A DNA stretch of 64,000 nucleotides, from the NCBI GenBank assembly GCA_030445275.1, contig JAUCSE010000092.1, positions 62,001 through 126,000 of the forward strand, in the 5' to 3' direction. Below, in pieces: positions 35,679 to 44,554 of the stretch. Position numbers and translations under genes: made by a program. This stretch comes from Mucilaginibacter sp. GTDB lineage: Bacteria; Bacteroidota; Bacteroidia; Sphingobacteriales; Sphingobacteriaceae. Position 1 is the stretch's first letter. Each line of letters begins with the position of its first letter. Below the pieces are notes generated by a model. That model searched no databases. It had not been told where the DNA came from and saw nothing but the letters and a program-made list of their open reading frames with translations.

Positions 35679-36293
35679 ATGATACAAAAAACCTTATATA
35701 TAGTACGTCACGGACAAACAGAGCTTAATAAACAGGGCATTGTGCAGGGCCGGGGAATGAATACCGATTTAAATGATGAAGGGCGTAAACAAGCTCAGCA
35801 GTTTTTTGAAGCTTACAAAATCGTACCTTTTGATAAAATATACATATCAGCCTTAAGACGCACCCAACAAAGTATACAGCCTTTTATTGATCAGGGTATC
35901 CCATATCAAAAACTATCGGGTCTGGACGAACTGGCCTGGGGTATACACGAAGGACAACCAAGCACCACACAAAATAAAGCCGCTTTTTTACAAATTATGC
36001 GCGATTGGCTCGATGGCAATCTGGATAGTAAGTTTGAAGGAGGCGAGAGCCCTAATGAAGTAGAGATACGTGAACGGGAAGCATTGGAGGTCATCATGAG
36101 TTATCCTGAAGAAAAGACCGTATTAATATGTATGCATGGCCGGGCTATGCGTTTACTGCTTTGTATACTAACAGGTAAATCACTTACTGAAATGGAAGCC
36201 TTTCCGCATCAGAACCTGGTTTTATATAAAGTTGTATACGATGGTGAAAAGTTTGAGATCATCGATTTTAATAATTCCGAACATTTAAAATAA
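35679..36293 (+). CDS. Histidine phosphatase family protein
   Basis: A 204-residue phosphatase of the phosphoglycerate-mutase-like fold, with the catalytic IVRHGQTELNKQGIVQGRG motif and phospho-His H11. A second His lies in LICMHGRAMRLLL. The smaller size and GIHEG motif distinguish it from true glycolytic mutases, such as gpmA at 28 kb. It ends 20 bases before the mqnA start, so the pair is likely co-transcribed. It might take part in menaquinone synthesis or be a general phosphatase; the context is the only evidence. Confidence 0.88.
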   Translation: MIQKTLYIVRHGQTELNKQGIVQGRGMNTDLNDEGRKQAQQFFEAYKIVPFDKIYISALRRTQQSIQPFIDQGIPYQKLSGLDELAWGIHEGQPSTTQNKAAFLQIMRDWLDGNLDSKFEGGESPNEVEIREREALEVIMSYPEEKTVLICMHGRAMRLLLCILTGKSLTEMEAFPHQNLVLYKVVYDGEKFEIIDFNNSEHLK

Positions 36294-36313
36294 TCCTTTA
36301 AGAGCGCGTTTTT

Positions 36314-37057
36314 GTGAATAAGATAAGAATATCAGCAGTAAGCTACACTAACACCAAACCCTTTATATACGGCATCCAACATAGTGGAATATTAGATAAA
36401 ATTGAATTGAGCCTTGATATGCCGTCAGACTGTGCTCAAAAATTGATTGATGATGTGGTTGATATCGGGTTGATCCCGGTGGCCGCAACGTTGAGTTTGC
36501 CCCAGTGGGAAATTGTATCTGAATATTGTATTGGCGCAGTTGGGGCCGTAAATTCGGTTTTTATATTTAGTAATTGCGATGTAAAAGATGTAAAATACCT
36601 GCAGCTTGATCCGCAATCGCGCTCATCAAATAACCTGGCCAGGGTTTTACTAAAAAACTACTGGAAAGTAAGCCCGGAGTTGATTAAGGATGCTGAAAAC
36701 TATTCGGAATCAACAGATGAAAATACTGCCTTTGTACAAATAGGCGACCGTACCTTCGGCAAAAAGGGCAAATACAAATTTGCATATGACCTTGCCGAAG
36801 AATGGCAAAAATTCACTGGCCTACCCTTTATGTTTGCCGCCTGGATAGCCAACAAACCTATCCCACAGGAATTTATGGATGAGTTTAACCAGGCGTTGAA
36901 ATACGGCCTTGACCACCGTGCCGAACTATTTAAAGAGCTCCCCATGCGCGATGATTTTGACATTAAGGATTACCTGATGCATAAAATAGATTTTGACATG
37001 ACGGATGCCAAGAAGAAAGCGCTTTATATGTTTTTGGATTATATAAAGGCTTTGTAA
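36314..37057 (+). CDS. mqnA: Chorismate dehydratase (futalosine menaquinone pathway)
   Basis: A 247-residue MqnA protein that removes water from chorismate to begin the futalosine route. The start is GTG at 36314 (MNKIRISAVSYTNTKPFIYG). The family patterns SYTNTKPF and DIGLIPVAATLSL, and the C-terminal KFAYDLAEEWQKFTGLPFMFAAWIANK, are clear. MqnC and MqnD, the next pathway enzymes, are not in the window and should be found elsewhere in the genome. Confidence 0.94.
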   Translation: MNKIRISAVSYTNTKPFIYGIQHSGILDKIELSLDMPSDCAQKLIDDVVDIGLIPVAATLSLPQWEIVSEYCIGAVGAVNSVFIFSNCDVKDVKYLQLDPQSRSSNNLARVLLKNYWKVSPELIKDAENYSESTDENTAFVQIGDRTFGKKGKYKFAYDLAEEWQKFTGLPFMFAAWIANKPIPQEFMDEFNQALKYGLDHRAELFKELPMRDDFDIKDYLMHKIDFDMTDAKKKALYMFLDYIKAL

Positions 37058-37079
37058 AATATTCATCAAATTTTTAAGT

Positions 37080-37108
37080 AGAGACACATTAAAATGTGTC
37101 TCTTTTTG
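37080..37108 (+). terminator. Terminator-like hairpin after mqnA (GAGACACATT type)
   Basis: AGAGACACATT / AATGTGTCTCT form an 11-base perfect stem followed by TTTTT. The stem resembles the GAGACGCAT repeat at 28831-28851, so it may be a repeat used as a terminator. Confidence 0.8.
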
Positions 37109-37122
37109 TTTACATAGATTAT

Positions 37123-37338
37123 TTGTCTGAACCGGGATTAAACGGATTTATCAGATTTTGGGATTTTATCAGCATTTTTAAAAAATCTGAGTAATCCCAG
37201 AATCTGTTTAACGACGAAGTCTTCTTGAACACATTTGATAGTAAACAATAGGTGAAAAATCCTGGTTCAAACAAAACAAAAGACCAATAACAAGAGACCT
37301 CAGTAATCCCTTAATCTGCTTAATCCCTGTTCAGACAA
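37123..37338. repeat. Interspersed palindromic element with GTCTGAAC ends
   Basis: The left end TTGTCTGAACCGGGATTA (37123-) and right end TAATCCCTGTTCAGACAA (-37338) pair over 26 bases with four mismatches. An inner pair (TTTGGGATTTTATCAG and AATCCCAGAATCTG) adds a second stem. The structure is like a MITE or large REP element; there is no transposase. Confidence 0.6.
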
Positions 37339-37413
37339 TCAGATTTAAATTTTTAAAACCTTATGGTGTAAAATACATTGGTTATATTAAAACATTTAAA
37401 TCAGGAAGATAAA

Positions 37414-38223
37414 ATGAACCCATCACCATCATTAAAAGGACAGGCGGCCCTGGTTACAGGCGCCGATAGTGGCATAGGTAAGGGCGTTGCCATGGCATTG
37501 GCCAGTGCAGGCGCAAAACTGGTTATCAATTATGCCCATAATCATGATGCAGCCGAAGCCACCGTGAACGAAATAACAGCAGCCGGTGGCGAAGCATTTG
37601 CCGTACAGGCCGATGTAAGTCACGAAGATCAGGTAAAAGAAATGTTTGCTCAGATGTTTGCTAAATATGGCACCATTGACATTTTGGTGAACAATGCCGG
37701 TTTGCAAAAAGATTCAAAATTTGTTGATATGACACTGGAAGACTGGAATACCGTGATCAGCATAAACCTCACTGGGCAGTTTTTATGTTCTCGTGAAGCC
37801 ACAAAGGAGTTTATACGCAGGGGGGTAATTGAAGATCGAAGTAGTGCAGCCGGTAAGATCATTTGCATGAGTAGTGTACATGAGGTGATACCCTGGGGCG
37901 GGCATGTAAACTATGCAGCCAGTAAAGGAGGCATCAGCATGTTTATGAAAAGTATTGCCCAGGAACTGGCGCCACATAAAATAAGGGTAGTGGGGATAGG
38001 TCCGGGAGCTATACAAACACCTATTAATAAATCGGCATGGGATACCCCCGAAGCTTTGGATAAGTTACTGACTCTGATACCTTATAACCGGATAGGCAAA
38101 CCTGATGATATTGGTAAACTGGCTGCCTGGCTTGCATCAGACCAGGCCGATTATATAACCGGTACCACCATTTTTATGGATGGTGGCATGACTTTATATC
38201 CCGGTTTCGCTGATAATGGATAA
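37414..38223 (+). CDS. SDR-family dehydrogenase (glucose-1-dehydrogenase-like)
   Basis: A 269-residue classical SDR. ATG 37414 is chosen over a TTG 12 codons upstream because a ribosome site (AGGAAGAT) precedes it. The cofactor motif is LVTGADSGIGKGVA, the structural motif is VNNAG, and the active site is Ser in ICMSSVHEVI with YAASK. The motif GAIQTPINKSAWD near the end resembles glucose 1-dehydrogenase-like members. It ends with a strong terminator. Its substrate cannot be read from the sequence. Confidence 0.9.
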   Translation: MNPSPSLKGQAALVTGADSGIGKGVAMALASAGAKLVINYAHNHDAAEATVNEITAAGGEAFAVQADVSHEDQVKEMFAQMFAKYGTIDILVNNAGLQKDSKFVDMTLEDWNTVISINLTGQFLCSREATKEFIRRGVIEDRSSAAGKIICMSSVHEVIPWGGHVNYAASKGGISMFMKSIAQELAPHKIRVVGIGPGAIQTPINKSAWDTPEALDKLLTLIPYNRIGKPDDIGKLAAWLASDQADYITGTTIFMDGGMTLYPGFADNG

Positions 38224-38242
38224 ATTACGATTCAATAAATAT

Positions 38243-38279
38243 AAAAAATCGGTTTAGCAAACTCTAAACCGATTTTTTT
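38243..38279. terminator. Terminator after the SDR gene
   Basis: A 15-base perfect stem (AAAAAATCGGTTTAG / CTAAACCGATTTTTT) with a 6-base loop, A-rich before and T-rich after. Confidence 0.93.
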
Positions 38280-38392
38280 ATGCCTTTTAAGATTTACATA
38301 TTGTAAATTATACACTAAGCACATTGCTAAAATTTAAATTATTTATCATAAAAGTCATATAATTATAAAATATTCATAAAAGTTAAATTTTA

Positions 38393-38424
38393 TTTGCCAC
38401 ATTGATAATATTACTATACTTTTG
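38393..38424 (+). promoter_or_regulatory. Bacteroidota-type promoter of the PepSY-like gene
   Basis: TTTG at 38393-38396 and TACTTTTG at 38417-38424 are separated by exactly 20 bases, the best match to the consensus in the window. The expected start site is near 38431, about 19 bases before the ATG. Confidence 0.8.
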
Positions 38425-38449
38425 TTATGGATTTAAAATTTAAACAAAC

Positions 38450-38929
38450 ATGAAAAAGATATTTTTAACAACCGCAATTGCCGCTTTATTAAGTGTTAAT
38501 GTATTTGCTGCCGATGGTGGTAAAAGAGTAGACGGAGGAACTAATGTTTCTTACATCGCTTTACATGGTTTTACAGTTGACTTTGCTGATGCAAAAGAAG
38601 TAAACTGGACAGTAACTAAAAATTGCCAAAAAGCTACCTTTACAGTTGATGGCGTTAAAAAAACAGCTTTCTACAACCTTAACGGTGAGTTCTTAGGTGT
38701 AACTCAACGTGTTGACGAAAAAGCCATCCCTGCTAAAACATTAAAACAAATTGCTAAAGACTACAAAGGTTATGAAGTTGGTGAAGTAATTGTTTACCAG
38801 GCTAACACTGACCTGAACGATAGCATTGATCCTACATCTTATTTTGTTGACCTTAAAAATGATACTCATGAAGTATTGGTAAGGATCACTCAACAAGGTA
38901 ACCTTGAGTTTTTTCAACAAGTAAGATAA
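38450..38929 (+). CDS. PepSY-like secreted protein
   Basis: A 159-residue secreted protein with a signal peptide (MKKIFLTTAIAALLSVNVFA, cleavage before ADGG). The mature part has short strand-helix repeats (DFADAKEVNWTVTKNCQKATFTVDGVKKTAFYNLNGEFLG and VPAKTLKQIAKDYKGYEVGEVI), the pattern of PepSY-like (BLIP-fold) proteins common in Bacteroidota periplasms. The function is unknown. A strong promoter and terminator suggest an abundant single-gene transcript. Confidence 0.8.
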   Translation: MKKIFLTTAIAALLSVNVFAADGGKRVDGGTNVSYIALHGFTVDFADAKEVNWTVTKNCQKATFTVDGVKKTAFYNLNGEFLGVTQRVDEKAIPAKTLKQIAKDYKGYEVGEVIVYQANTDLNDSIDPTSYFVDLKNDTHEVLVRITQQGNLEFFQQVR

Positions 38930-38952
38930 TTCAAACCATAATATAGTAATTG

Positions 38953-38986
38953 AAGGCCATCCTGGTATACCGGGATGGCCTTTTTT
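38953..38986 (+). terminator. Terminator of the PepSY-like gene
   Basis: AAGGCCATCCtGGT / ACCgGGATGGCCTT around a tiny loop is followed by a T6 run. Confidence 0.93.
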
Positions 38987-39094
38987 AGTTCTATTTGAAT
39001 GTAAGTTTTATGTTATCATTGATATTTTAGCAAACAACTTGGCTGTTTACGCCTTTATTAGTAAGTATAATTTTATTAATATAAAGAAATAAAC

Positions 39095-41293
39095 ATGTCT
39101 AAGACCATCATTGTATCTAACCGGTTACCAGTAAAAATTTCGAAAGCAGAAGACGAATATATTTTATCGCCAAGCGAAGGAGGTTTAGCTACCGGTTTAG
39201 GTTCAATATATAAACAGGGGGATAATGTGTGGATAGGGTGGCCCGGAATTGAAATTATAGAACAACCCGATAAAGACCATGTTACTGATCAATTAAAAGA
39301 ATTAAGTCTCATACCTGTATTTCTTGATCAGGAAGAGATCAACCAGTATTACGAAGGTTTTTCTAATGAAGTGTTATGGCCTGTTTTTCATTACTATGCC
39401 TCCACTTATGCTAACTACAAACAATCAAACTGGGATTATTACCAGGCTGTAAACCAAAAATTCTGTGACATTATACTAAAAGTTGCCGAGCCCGGAGATA
39501 TTATCTGGATACATGATTATCAGTTACTGCTTTTGCCTGGCCTGGTGAGGAAAGAGCTGCCCGATGTTTCCATTGGTTTCTTTCTGCATATACCATTTCC
39601 ATCGCATGAAATGTTCCGGTTAATTCCCTGGAGATCTGAATTACTGGAGGGTATGCTAGGGGCTGATCTTATTGGCCTGCATACCTTTGATGATGTGCGC
39701 CATTTTCTGGGTGCAACAACCCGCATTTTACCGGTAAGCTCATCATCAAATATCATTACCATGGACGAGCGATCTATCGTAGTCGAATCGTTCCCGATGG
39801 GTATCGATGAAAAAAACTATGCAAGCTTACCATTACAGGATGACGTTAAGGAGCAAATTGAATTGATCAAAAATAATTTCAAAGGCAACAAACTGATTCT
39901 TTCTATTGACCGGCTTGATTATAGCAAAGGGATATTACAACGCCTGCAGGCTTTCGAATTAATGCTCGAGATATGTCCGGAATGTATTGAAAAAATAGCT
40001 TTATATATGATCGTTGTGCCATCGCGTGATACTGTTCCGCAGTATGCCCACCTGCGCGACGAGATCGATAAAAAAGTAGGTAATATCAACTCCATATATC
40101 GTACTATGGATTGGACACCCATACATTATTATTACCGTTCGTTCCCTATCGAAATGCTTTCTGCCCTGTATTACACTGCCGACGTATGTCTGGTAACGCC
40201 CATGCGCGATGGTATGAACCTGGTAAGTAAGGAGTATGTTGCCAGCAGAATAAATAACGATGGTGTATTGATTATAAGCGAGATGGCTGGATCATCTAAA
40301 GAATTAATTGATGCTATAGTTGTTAATCCCAACAACACCGGCGAGGTTTGCAGGGCCATAATCCAGGCTATTAATATGCCATTGGATGAGCAGCAAAAGA
40401 GAATGATCCCTATGCGGCAACTGGTGGCAAAATTTAATATTTCGCATTGGGTCAAGATCTTTATGGATCGCTTAAAAGAGGTGAAATTAATGCAGCGTTC
40501 TCTGCAAACGCGGCATGTAAGCTTTGCTACGGAGCAGTCTATTATAAACCGGTATGTTAAAACCAAAAAGAGGATCATCTTTTTAGACTATGATGGTACA
40601 CTGGTGAATTTTAAATCAAATATTGAACAGGCAAGCCCGGATAAGGATCTTTATACACTTATAAATAAACTGGCAGAGGACCCAGCCAACCAGGTGGTAT
40701 TGATAAGCGGTCGCAAGCATGAAAACCTTGATGAGTGGTTTAGCGATAATGATGTATATCTTATTGCCGAACACGGAGCCTGGTTTAAACGGCAAAATCA
40801 TGCCTGGCATAAAATTACAGGATTGTCAGACCAATGGAAACATGACATTTACCCCATCCTGGAAACCTATGTAGACCGCACTCCGGGCTCGTTTATTGAA
40901 GAGAAAACCTATTCGTTGGTTTGGCACTATCGCAAGGCCGAAAGTGGCTTAGGTGAGCTTAGAGCAAGTGAAATGATGAATAATCTGAAATACCTGGCCA
41001 GCGATAAAGGCTTACAGCTACTGGCAGGGGATAAGGTACTGGAAATTAAGAATATGGACATCAACAAAGGTAAAGCTGCTTTAAGCTTAACAGAAGGTAA
41101 GGATTACGACTTTATTATTGCCTTTGGTGATGACTACACCGACGAAGATATATTTAAGGCATTACCTGAGAGTGCCATCACCATAAAAGTGGGCAGTAAT
41201 TTATCAGCAGCTAAATTTTACTTACGCAACCCTGCCGAGGTACGCAAATTGCTTACCAGTTTTGCCCAGCACACACCGGTTGAAATTAATTAG
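39095..41293 (+). CDS. Bifunctional trehalose-6-phosphate synthase/phosphatase
   Basis: A 732-residue fusion that makes trehalose from UDP-glucose and glucose-6-phosphate in two steps. Residues 1 to about 465 are the GT20 synthase (SNRLPVKI, GGLATGLGSI, HDYQLLLLPGLVRKE, IGFFLHIPFPS and VTPMRDGMNLVSKEYVA). From about residue 490, a HAD-type phosphatase follows with FLDYDGTLVNF as the nucleophile site and FGDDYTDEDIF as a later motif. Bacterial OtsA and OtsB are usually separate, so this is a fused form as in yeast-like and some Bacteroidota proteins. It faces a GH15 enzyme, the frequent partner of such genes. Confidence 0.94.
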   Translation: MSKTIIVSNRLPVKISKAEDEYILSPSEGGLATGLGSIYKQGDNVWIGWPGIEIIEQPDKDHVTDQLKELSLIPVFLDQEEINQYYEGFSNEVLWPVFHYYASTYANYKQSNWDYYQAVNQKFCDIILKVAEPGDIIWIHDYQLLLLPGLVRKELPDVSIGFFLHIPFPSHEMFRLIPWRSELLEGMLGADLIGLHTFDDVRHFLGATTRILPVSSSSNIITMDERSIVVESFPMGIDEKNYASLPLQDDVKEQIELIKNNFKGNKLILSIDRLDYSKGILQRLQAFELMLEICPECIEKIALYMIVVPSRDTVPQYAHLRDEIDKKVGNINSIYRTMDWTPIHYYYRSFPIEMLSALYYTADVCLVTPMRDGMNLVSKEYVASRINNDGVLIISEMAGSSKELIDAIVVNPNNTGEVCRAIIQAINMPLDEQQKRMIPMRQLVAKFNISHWVKIFMDRLKEVKLMQRSLQTRHVSFATEQSIINRYVKTKKRIIFLDYDGTLVNFKSNIEQASPDKDLYTLINKLAEDPANQVVLISGRKHENLDEWFSDNDVYLIAEHGAWFKRQNHAWHKITGLSDQWKHDIYPILETYVDRTPGSFIEEKTYSLVWHYRKAESGLGELRASEMMNNLKYLASDKGLQLLAGDKVLEIKNMDINKGKAALSLTEGKDYDFIIAFGDDYTDEDIFKALPESAITIKVGSNLSAAKFYLRNPAEVRKLLTSFAQHTPVEIN

Positions 41294-41410
41294 TGAGTTA
41301 GTGATATACTGAATTAGTGATTAAATAAATTAATCGTGAATTATTGACTTAGTTGAGCACACGCCACTAATTCAATAATTCACTAAATCAATAATTCAAT
41401 AATTCAATAA
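41294..41410. repeat. AATTCAATAA / TTAGTGA palindromic repeat
   Basis: TTAGTGAGTTAGTGATATAC on the left and repeated AATTCAATAATTCACTAA words on the right are mutual complements with mismatches. It also resembles the repeat at 45787-45895. Confidence 0.6.
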
Positions 41411-43195
41411 CTATAAAAACACCGGCCTATCCAGCTTTATAGCTATCCGGTAAGCAGCATTCATTAAGCCCACATGGCTGTAAGCCTGCGGGAAATTACC
41501 CCACTGGCTACCGGTTTCCTCATCAACATCCTCACTAAACAGCAATAGGTGATTAGAGTATTGCAACAGGTTGGCAAACTCCCGCTGTGCATCATCAAGG
41601 CGACCAACACTTGCTAAAGCCTCTACATACCAAAATGCGCAGATCAGGAAAGTGGTTTTGGGTTTACCAAAATCATCCTTGTATAAATACCTGTAAAATA
41701 AACCATTAGGCGTTCTTAACTCTTTCTCCAATGCCAATAAATGATCCTTCGCTCTTTGAGATGTTGGATCAAGATAATTCATCATAATCAGCTGCAGCGT
41801 ACTGGCATCCAGATTGGAGCTTCCGGCCGAATTGGTGTAAACTTTTCTAACCGGATCATAGCAACTTTCAATATGTACAGCCGCACGTTCTTTTAAAGCA
41901 ATGGCCCGATCAATAAGCTCTTGGTTTTCAATAGTACGAGCCATTTTCTCGGCTGCGGATGCGCCTGCCCATTGAAACAGGTTACTGTAACAGTGAATAT
42001 TTGCCATGTTCCTGAACTCCCATATCCCGGCATCCTTTTCATCAATGGTACGGTCAATTTTATTAAGTAATGACTCTATCCAGTGTACGGAGTCCTTTCT
42101 TTCCGAAAAAACAAAACGATGATCGGTATATAGTGGGAGCAGGGATATCATTACCTGGCCATAAATATCATTTTGAATGTGCTCAGAGGCTTGGTTGCCA
42201 ATACGCACCGGCTGATTGCCCATATAACCATCCAGATCAGTCAGTATTTCTTCAACAAGGTCTTTCTTTCCGGTTATACCATAAAGCGGCTGGTAGCGTT
42301 CATCCTCAGAAAAGGAAATATCAGTAACATAGCTAAAATACTTTTCCATTTCTTCGAAATGCCCAATGTGGTTCAGCGCTGTTATCACATAGTAAGTATC
42401 GCGCAGCCAGCAATACCGGTAATCCCAGTTACGGCCGCTTCCCGGCGACTCAGGCAAACTGGTGGTACTTGCCGCTATAATAGCCCCGGTATCTTCAAAC
42501 TGGTGTATTTTTAAAGCCAGTCCCGAACGGATCACAAAAGGCTGATAATAAGTAGCGATAGAGGAGTGCTTGATCCAGGTGCGCCAGTATTGAATGGTTT
42601 CTGACAAGAAGCGATCGGCGGTGCTGATCAGGGCCGCTTCCAGTGGTTCGCCATAGGTTAAGCAAAGGTATTTGGCTTCATTCAACACAAAAGCCTGTTC
42701 ATCAAATACATAGCTTATAGGTATATTGGTAGTAAGGCGCATACTTTCTTCACCACCCAGGTATTGGATATGGTTACTGCCCCGATTTACCGTCAACTTT
42801 ACAGCGCCATACTCAGATACTGGCTCGCACTTAACAATAACCCTTGGCGAACCCTCAATTGCCTCAATTTTCCTGATCAGCATTAAAGGCTTGTAATACC
42901 GCTGATGCTGGTAAAAACGAGGTGCAAAGTCGGTTATGCGGTATTTGCCACCACTTTTAGGACTTATTTCTGTTATCAATACATTAGTATTTTCCAGGTA
43001 GTGTTGCTGTGAGGTATATTCACCCTCGGGTAAAATAGAAAACTCACCGCCTTTCTTTTTGTCCAGCAAACCGCCAAAAATGAAGGTGCTATCAAAGCGT
43101 GGCCAGCAAAGCCATTCTACATTGGTGTTTTTACTAATATGTGCTATAAAGGCGCAATTGCCAATTATTCCGGTATCATAGGTATGTCTGTCCAT
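41411..43195 (-). CDS. Glycoside hydrolase family 15 protein (glucoamylase/trehalase-like)
   Basis: A 594-residue protein of the GH15 family, with no signal peptide, so it is cytoplasmic. An N-terminal beta-sandwich (GNCAFIAHISKNTNVEWLCWPRFDS) precedes the (alpha/alpha)6 catalytic barrel from about residue 220, with GRNWDYRYCWLRDTYYVITAL and the C-terminal WGNFPQAYSHVGLMNAAYRIA. GH15 enzymes of this type cleave alpha-1,4 glucans or, in some bacteria, trehalose. Its position tail-to-tail with the trehalose synthase/phosphatase supports a role in trehalose or glycogen turnover (inference). Confidence 0.88.
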   Translation of the reverse strand: MDRHTYDTGIIGNCAFIAHISKNTNVEWLCWPRFDSTFIFGGLLDKKKGGEFSILPEGEYTSQQHYLENTNVLITEISPKSGGKYRITDFAPRFYQHQRYYKPLMLIRKIEAIEGSPRVIVKCEPVSEYGAVKLTVNRGSNHIQYLGGEESMRLTTNIPISYVFDEQAFVLNEAKYLCLTYGEPLEAALISTADRFLSETIQYWRTWIKHSSIATYYQPFVIRSGLALKIHQFEDTGAIIAASTTSLPESPGSGRNWDYRYCWLRDTYYVITALNHIGHFEEMEKYFSYVTDISFSEDERYQPLYGITGKKDLVEEILTDLDGYMGNQPVRIGNQASEHIQNDIYGQVMISLLPLYTDHRFVFSERKDSVHWIESLLNKIDRTIDEKDAGIWEFRNMANIHCYSNLFQWAGASAAEKMARTIENQELIDRAIALKERAAVHIESCYDPVRKVYTNSAGSSNLDASTLQLIMMNYLDPTSQRAKDHLLALEKELRTPNGLFYRYLYKDDFGKPKTTFLICAFWYVEALASVGRLDDAQREFANLLQYSNHLLLFSEDVDEETGSQWGNFPQAYSHVGLMNAAYRIAIKLDRPVFL

Positions 43196-43270
43196 TAATT
43201 TGTTGTGGTTTGATACTTAATCAAATGATCAACAATAATTCCTTTGTAATGTTGGCGTAAATTGAATTAT

Positions 43271-43380
43271 TTAGCCTCACCTAAACGGCGAAGCCCTCAT
43301 GTAATAATCCTCTCCAAAGGAGAGGACTTTAACTTCGCTCTTTTTAACCCTCGCCTTTGGAGAGGGTAGGGTGAGGCTAA
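43271..43380. repeat. 110-base palindromic repeat (CCTCTCC type)
   Basis: The ends TTAGCCTCACCTA (43271-43283) and TAGGGTGAGGCTAA (43367-43380) are inverted copies. Inside are a perfect stem CCTCTCC-AAA-GGAGAGG (43309-43325) and CCCTCGCCTTTGGAGAGGG (43348-43366). It is a compound REP-like element typical of this phylum. Confidence 0.7.
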
Positions 43381-43459
43381 TAATTTTTGTTAAATTTTGA
43401 TTTATCAAATAATGTATAGTAACTTAGTAGTCATTTATTATATATAAAATAACACAACC

Positions 43460-44095
43460 ATGAGTTTACGATTAGGCGATAAAGCCCCCAATTTTAAGGC
43501 AAAAACATCAGCAGGTGAAATTGATTTCTACGAATATCTTGGCGATAGCTGGGGCGTGCTTTTTTCGCACCCTGGCGATTATACACCAGTTTGTACTACT
43601 GAACTAGGTAAAACCGCCGCGTTAAAAGATGAGTTTGCCAAACGTAATGTAAAGGTACTGGCATTAAGTGTTGATTCGGTAGAGTCACATCACGGCTGGA
43701 TAAATGACATCAACGAAACACAAGGCGTGGAAGTGAACTTTCCGATTGTTGCTGATGAAGACCGTAAAATTTCAGAAGCTTATGATATGATACACCCTAA
43801 TGCATCGGTAAACGCGACCGTAAGGTCGTTATTTATCATTGGGCCAGATAAAGCGGTTAAGCTGATCATTACTTACCCGGCATCAACAGGTCGTAATTTT
43901 CAGGAGGTATTAAGGGTTATTGACTCGTTGCAGTTAACAGCCAATTATGGTGTGGCAACCCCGGCAGATTGGAAGGACGGAGAGGACGTGGTTGTAGTGC
44001 CCGCGATAAAAACTGAGGACATCCCAGCCAAATTTCCAAAGGGTTATACAGCAGTAAAACCCTATTTAAGGATTACTCCGCAACCAAATAAATAA
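43460..44095 (+). CDS. 1-Cys peroxiredoxin (Prx6 type)
   Basis: A 211-residue peroxidase that removes hydrogen peroxide and alkyl hydroperoxides. The active site is SHPGDYTPVCTTELG, with peroxidatic C45 and T42. It is the only cysteine in the protein, which fixes it as 1-Cys. The C-terminal extension (about 170-211: VATPADWKDGEDVVVVPAI) is the Prx6 feature. An external thiol is needed for reduction. It stands alone. Confidence 0.95.
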   Translation: MSLRLGDKAPNFKAKTSAGEIDFYEYLGDSWGVLFSHPGDYTPVCTTELGKTAALKDEFAKRNVKVLALSVDSVESHHGWINDINETQGVEVNFPIVADEDRKISEAYDMIHPNASVNATVRSLFIIGPDKAVKLIITYPASTGRNFQEVLRVIDSLQLTANYGVATPADWKDGEDVVVVPAIKTEDIPAKFPKGYTAVKPYLRITPQPNK

Positions 44096-44244
44096 TTTTA
44101 TTTGGTTTATTAATTATTTTATATATTTGAAAAAAGGTAGATTTATATATTCTATTCCTTCTGATTATTAAAACCATTTTATTTTCAGTTTGGCTTTAGT
44201 ATTTAACTCTTAACACTAATTTTTTTAATACGATAATTATAATT

Positions 44245-44442
44245 ATGAAAACTGGAAAAGTAAAATGGTTTAACACTCAAAAAGGTTACGGATTTATTGT
44301 TACCGACGACGGTAAAGATCTTTTTGTGCACTTTAAAGACGTACAAGGCGGCGTAAATGCCATTAAAGATAATGATGACGTTACCTACGAAGTAGAAGAA
44401 GGCCGAAAAGGATTACAGGCAGTTAATGTTAAAAAAGCATAG
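44245..44442 (+). CDS. Cold-shock protein (CspA family)
   Basis: A 65-residue single cold-shock domain that binds single-stranded RNA and DNA. RNP1 is KGYGFIVTD and RNP2 is DLFVHF. Its leader of about 150 bases (44096-44244) is AT-rich, as expected for a csp mRNA; I do not claim a defined thermosensor. A strong terminator follows immediately. Confidence 0.96.
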   Translation: MKTGKVKWFNTQKGYGFIVTDDGKDLFVHFKDVQGGVNAIKDNDDVTYEVEEGRKGLQAVNVKKA

Positions 44443-44457
44443 CTAATCAATGCCCAC

Positions 44458-44490
44458 AAAAAAACCTCTGCATACACAGAGGTTTTTTTT
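44458..44490 (+). terminator. Terminator of the cold-shock gene
   Basis: A 13-base stem (AAAAAAACCTCTG / CAGAGGTTTTTTT) with a 6-base loop is followed by T8. Confidence 0.95.
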
Positions 44491-44554
44491 ATGTTTAAAT
44501 TTTCCATTATATATAATTCTACTACATTAGCCGTTCAAATACCTATAAAAAATT

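Larger units (their letters stand above)
37058..37413. other. 356-base intergenic region made of repeats
   Basis: No gene is seen. It holds the mqnA terminator hairpin, a 216-base palindromic repeat element, and an AT-rich leader before the SDR gene. Confidence 0.6.

Noticed and set aside
44096..44244. Cold-shock RNA thermoswitch in the csp leader
   Set aside because: The leader is only AT-rich; I could not identify paired elements by eye that would justify calling a thermosensor.
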